From assembly GCA_005884745.1 (NCBI GenBank), contig VAZU01000066.1:21538-27414 (forward strand): a stretch of 5,877 nt of DNA, given 5' to 3'. Positions 5,661 to 5,877 of this stretch are shown piece by piece (position 1 is the stretch's first letter; every line of letters starts with the position of its first letter). A program made the position numbers and the translations under genes. The DNA comes from Alphaproteobacteria bacterium. GTDB taxonomy: Bacteria; Pseudomonadota; Alphaproteobacteria; Rhizobiales; Xanthobacteraceae. The notes below the pieces were generated by a model, which saw only the letters and a program-made list of their open reading frames with translations, searched no databases and was not told the DNA's origin.

Positions 5661-5797
5661 GTCGTCCCCGCGCGGGGTCCCCGTCGCGCAGGCGCAACGG
5701 GGTGCCCCGTTGCGGGGACCCATGGCCCACTCATTGTGAAAGCTATAAATGAGTGATGATGGGTCCCGGACACCCGCTTCGCGGGTTCTGGGACGAC
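5661..5797. repeat. 137-base palindromic intergenic repeat with terminal inverted repeats
   Basis: The element is bounded by GTCGTCCC (5661-5668) and its exact inverse GGGACGAC (5790-5797). Inside are a palindrome CCCCGCGCGGGG (5666-5677); a 10-bp perfect inverted repeat CGCAACGGGG/CCCCGTTGCG (5693-5702 with 5705-5714); an 8-bp stem CACTCATT/AATGAGTG (5728-5735 with 5748-5755); and a long stem at 5763-5794 (GTCCCGGA with TCTGGGAC, then ACCCGC with GCGGGT, one bulged C). From memory, Bradyrhizobium and relatives carry many dispersed intergenic elements beginning GTCGTCCC and ending GGGACGAC with ATGGGTCCC inside. I take this as a variant with an enlarged left arm. No clear target-site duplication is visible. 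It is non-coding, probably a non-autonomous mobile or repetitive palindrome lying between prfB and the next gene. Confidence 0.65.
5675..5721 (+). terminator. Strong nested hairpin after prfB, possible transcription terminator
   Basis: Outer stem GGGTCCCCG (5675-5683) pairs with CGGGGACCC (5713-5721) and encloses most of the inverted repeat 5693-5702/5705-5714. It begins about 30 bases after the prfB stop. There is no following T-run, so it is not a canonical intrinsic terminator, but so stable a structure could stop or protect the prfB transcript 3' end. It is part of the palindromic repeat at 5661-5797. Confidence 0.3.
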
Positions 5798-5820
5798 CAC
5801 TTCGGCTAAAGTGACGGCCC

Positions 5821-5877
5821 ATGAACCTTGACTCCATCTTCCATCCCGCCGTTGCCGCGTGGTTTGCGCAGAGCTTC
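5821..5877 (+). CDS. N-terminus of a probable Lhr-type DEAD/DEAH helicase (partial)
   Basis: ATG 5821 opens a frame running off the window: MNLDSIFHPAVAAWFAQSF. The pattern FHPAVxxWF...F resembles the start of large Lhr-family superfamily 2 helicases, where it precedes the Q-motif region and the Walker A motif, neither of which is in the window. The match is by recall of the family and rests on 19 residues. There is no good ribosome binding site. A small hairpin, CACTT/AAGTG (5798-5802 with 5809-5813), sits just before the start. If correct, the full protein would be a multi-domain ATP-dependent nucleic-acid helicase, functionally unrelated to the wall genes. Confidence 0.55.
   Translation, partial: MNLDSIFHPAVAAWFAQSF

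Noticed and set aside
4706..5800. Minus-strand open frame of about 360 codons opposite prfB and into the repeat
   Set aside because: Antisense shadow of prfB; its N-terminal part would be encoded by the palindromic repeat.

Overview
The window is GC-rich with strongly GC-biased third codon positions. It reads as chromosomal DNA from an alphaproteobacterium of the order Hyphomicrobiales, most likely near Bradyrhizobium, Rhodopseudomonas or Afipia. The grounds are the style of the PBP1A and RF2 proteins, a perfect CtrA-type box, and a palindromic intergenic repeat of the kind I associate with that group. The placement is from memory of these families, not from a database search. It is essentially an ordinary housekeeping locus for the cell envelope and translation. 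I see no phage, CRISPR, insertion sequence, toxin-antitoxin or defence system.

Layout, all on the + strand. Bases 1-48 probably hold the last 15 codons of an unidentified gene. Bases 49-459 have no convincing gene but contain a cluster of inverted repeats, most densely at 69-176. Bases 460-513 hold the control region of the next gene: a perfect TTAA-N7-TTAAC CtrA box overlapping the -35 position of a plausible promoter, then a strong ribosome binding site. Bases 521-1762 encode an exported AMIN + Amidase_3 N-acetylmuramoyl-L-alanine amidase (AmiC-like, GTG start). After a 176-base gap, 1939-4419 encode the bifunctional peptidoglycan synthase PBP1A. After a 93-base gap, 4513-5644 encode release factor 2 (prfB) in two frames, joined by the classical +1 programmed frameshift at CTT-TGA-C (4579-4585). 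A one-frame reading loses the first 53 residues. Bases 5661-5797 form a 137-base palindromic repeat with 8-base terminal inverted repeats and several internal hairpins. At 5821 a further gene begins and runs off the window; its 19 visible residues resemble the N-terminus of Lhr-family DEAD/DEAH helicases.

Functionally, the amidase cleaves the stem peptide from glycan strands, typically to split septal peptidoglycan, while PBP1A polymerises and cross-links new strands. The two genes therefore couple wall hydrolysis and synthesis. The CtrA box suggests the amidase is tied to the cell cycle. prfB is autoregulated by its own product through the in-frame UGA. The most useful observations are the CtrA box and promoter geometry, the prfB recoding site that fixes the true gene model, the hairpin cluster in 69-245, and the repeat after prfB with its mutually exclusive stems.
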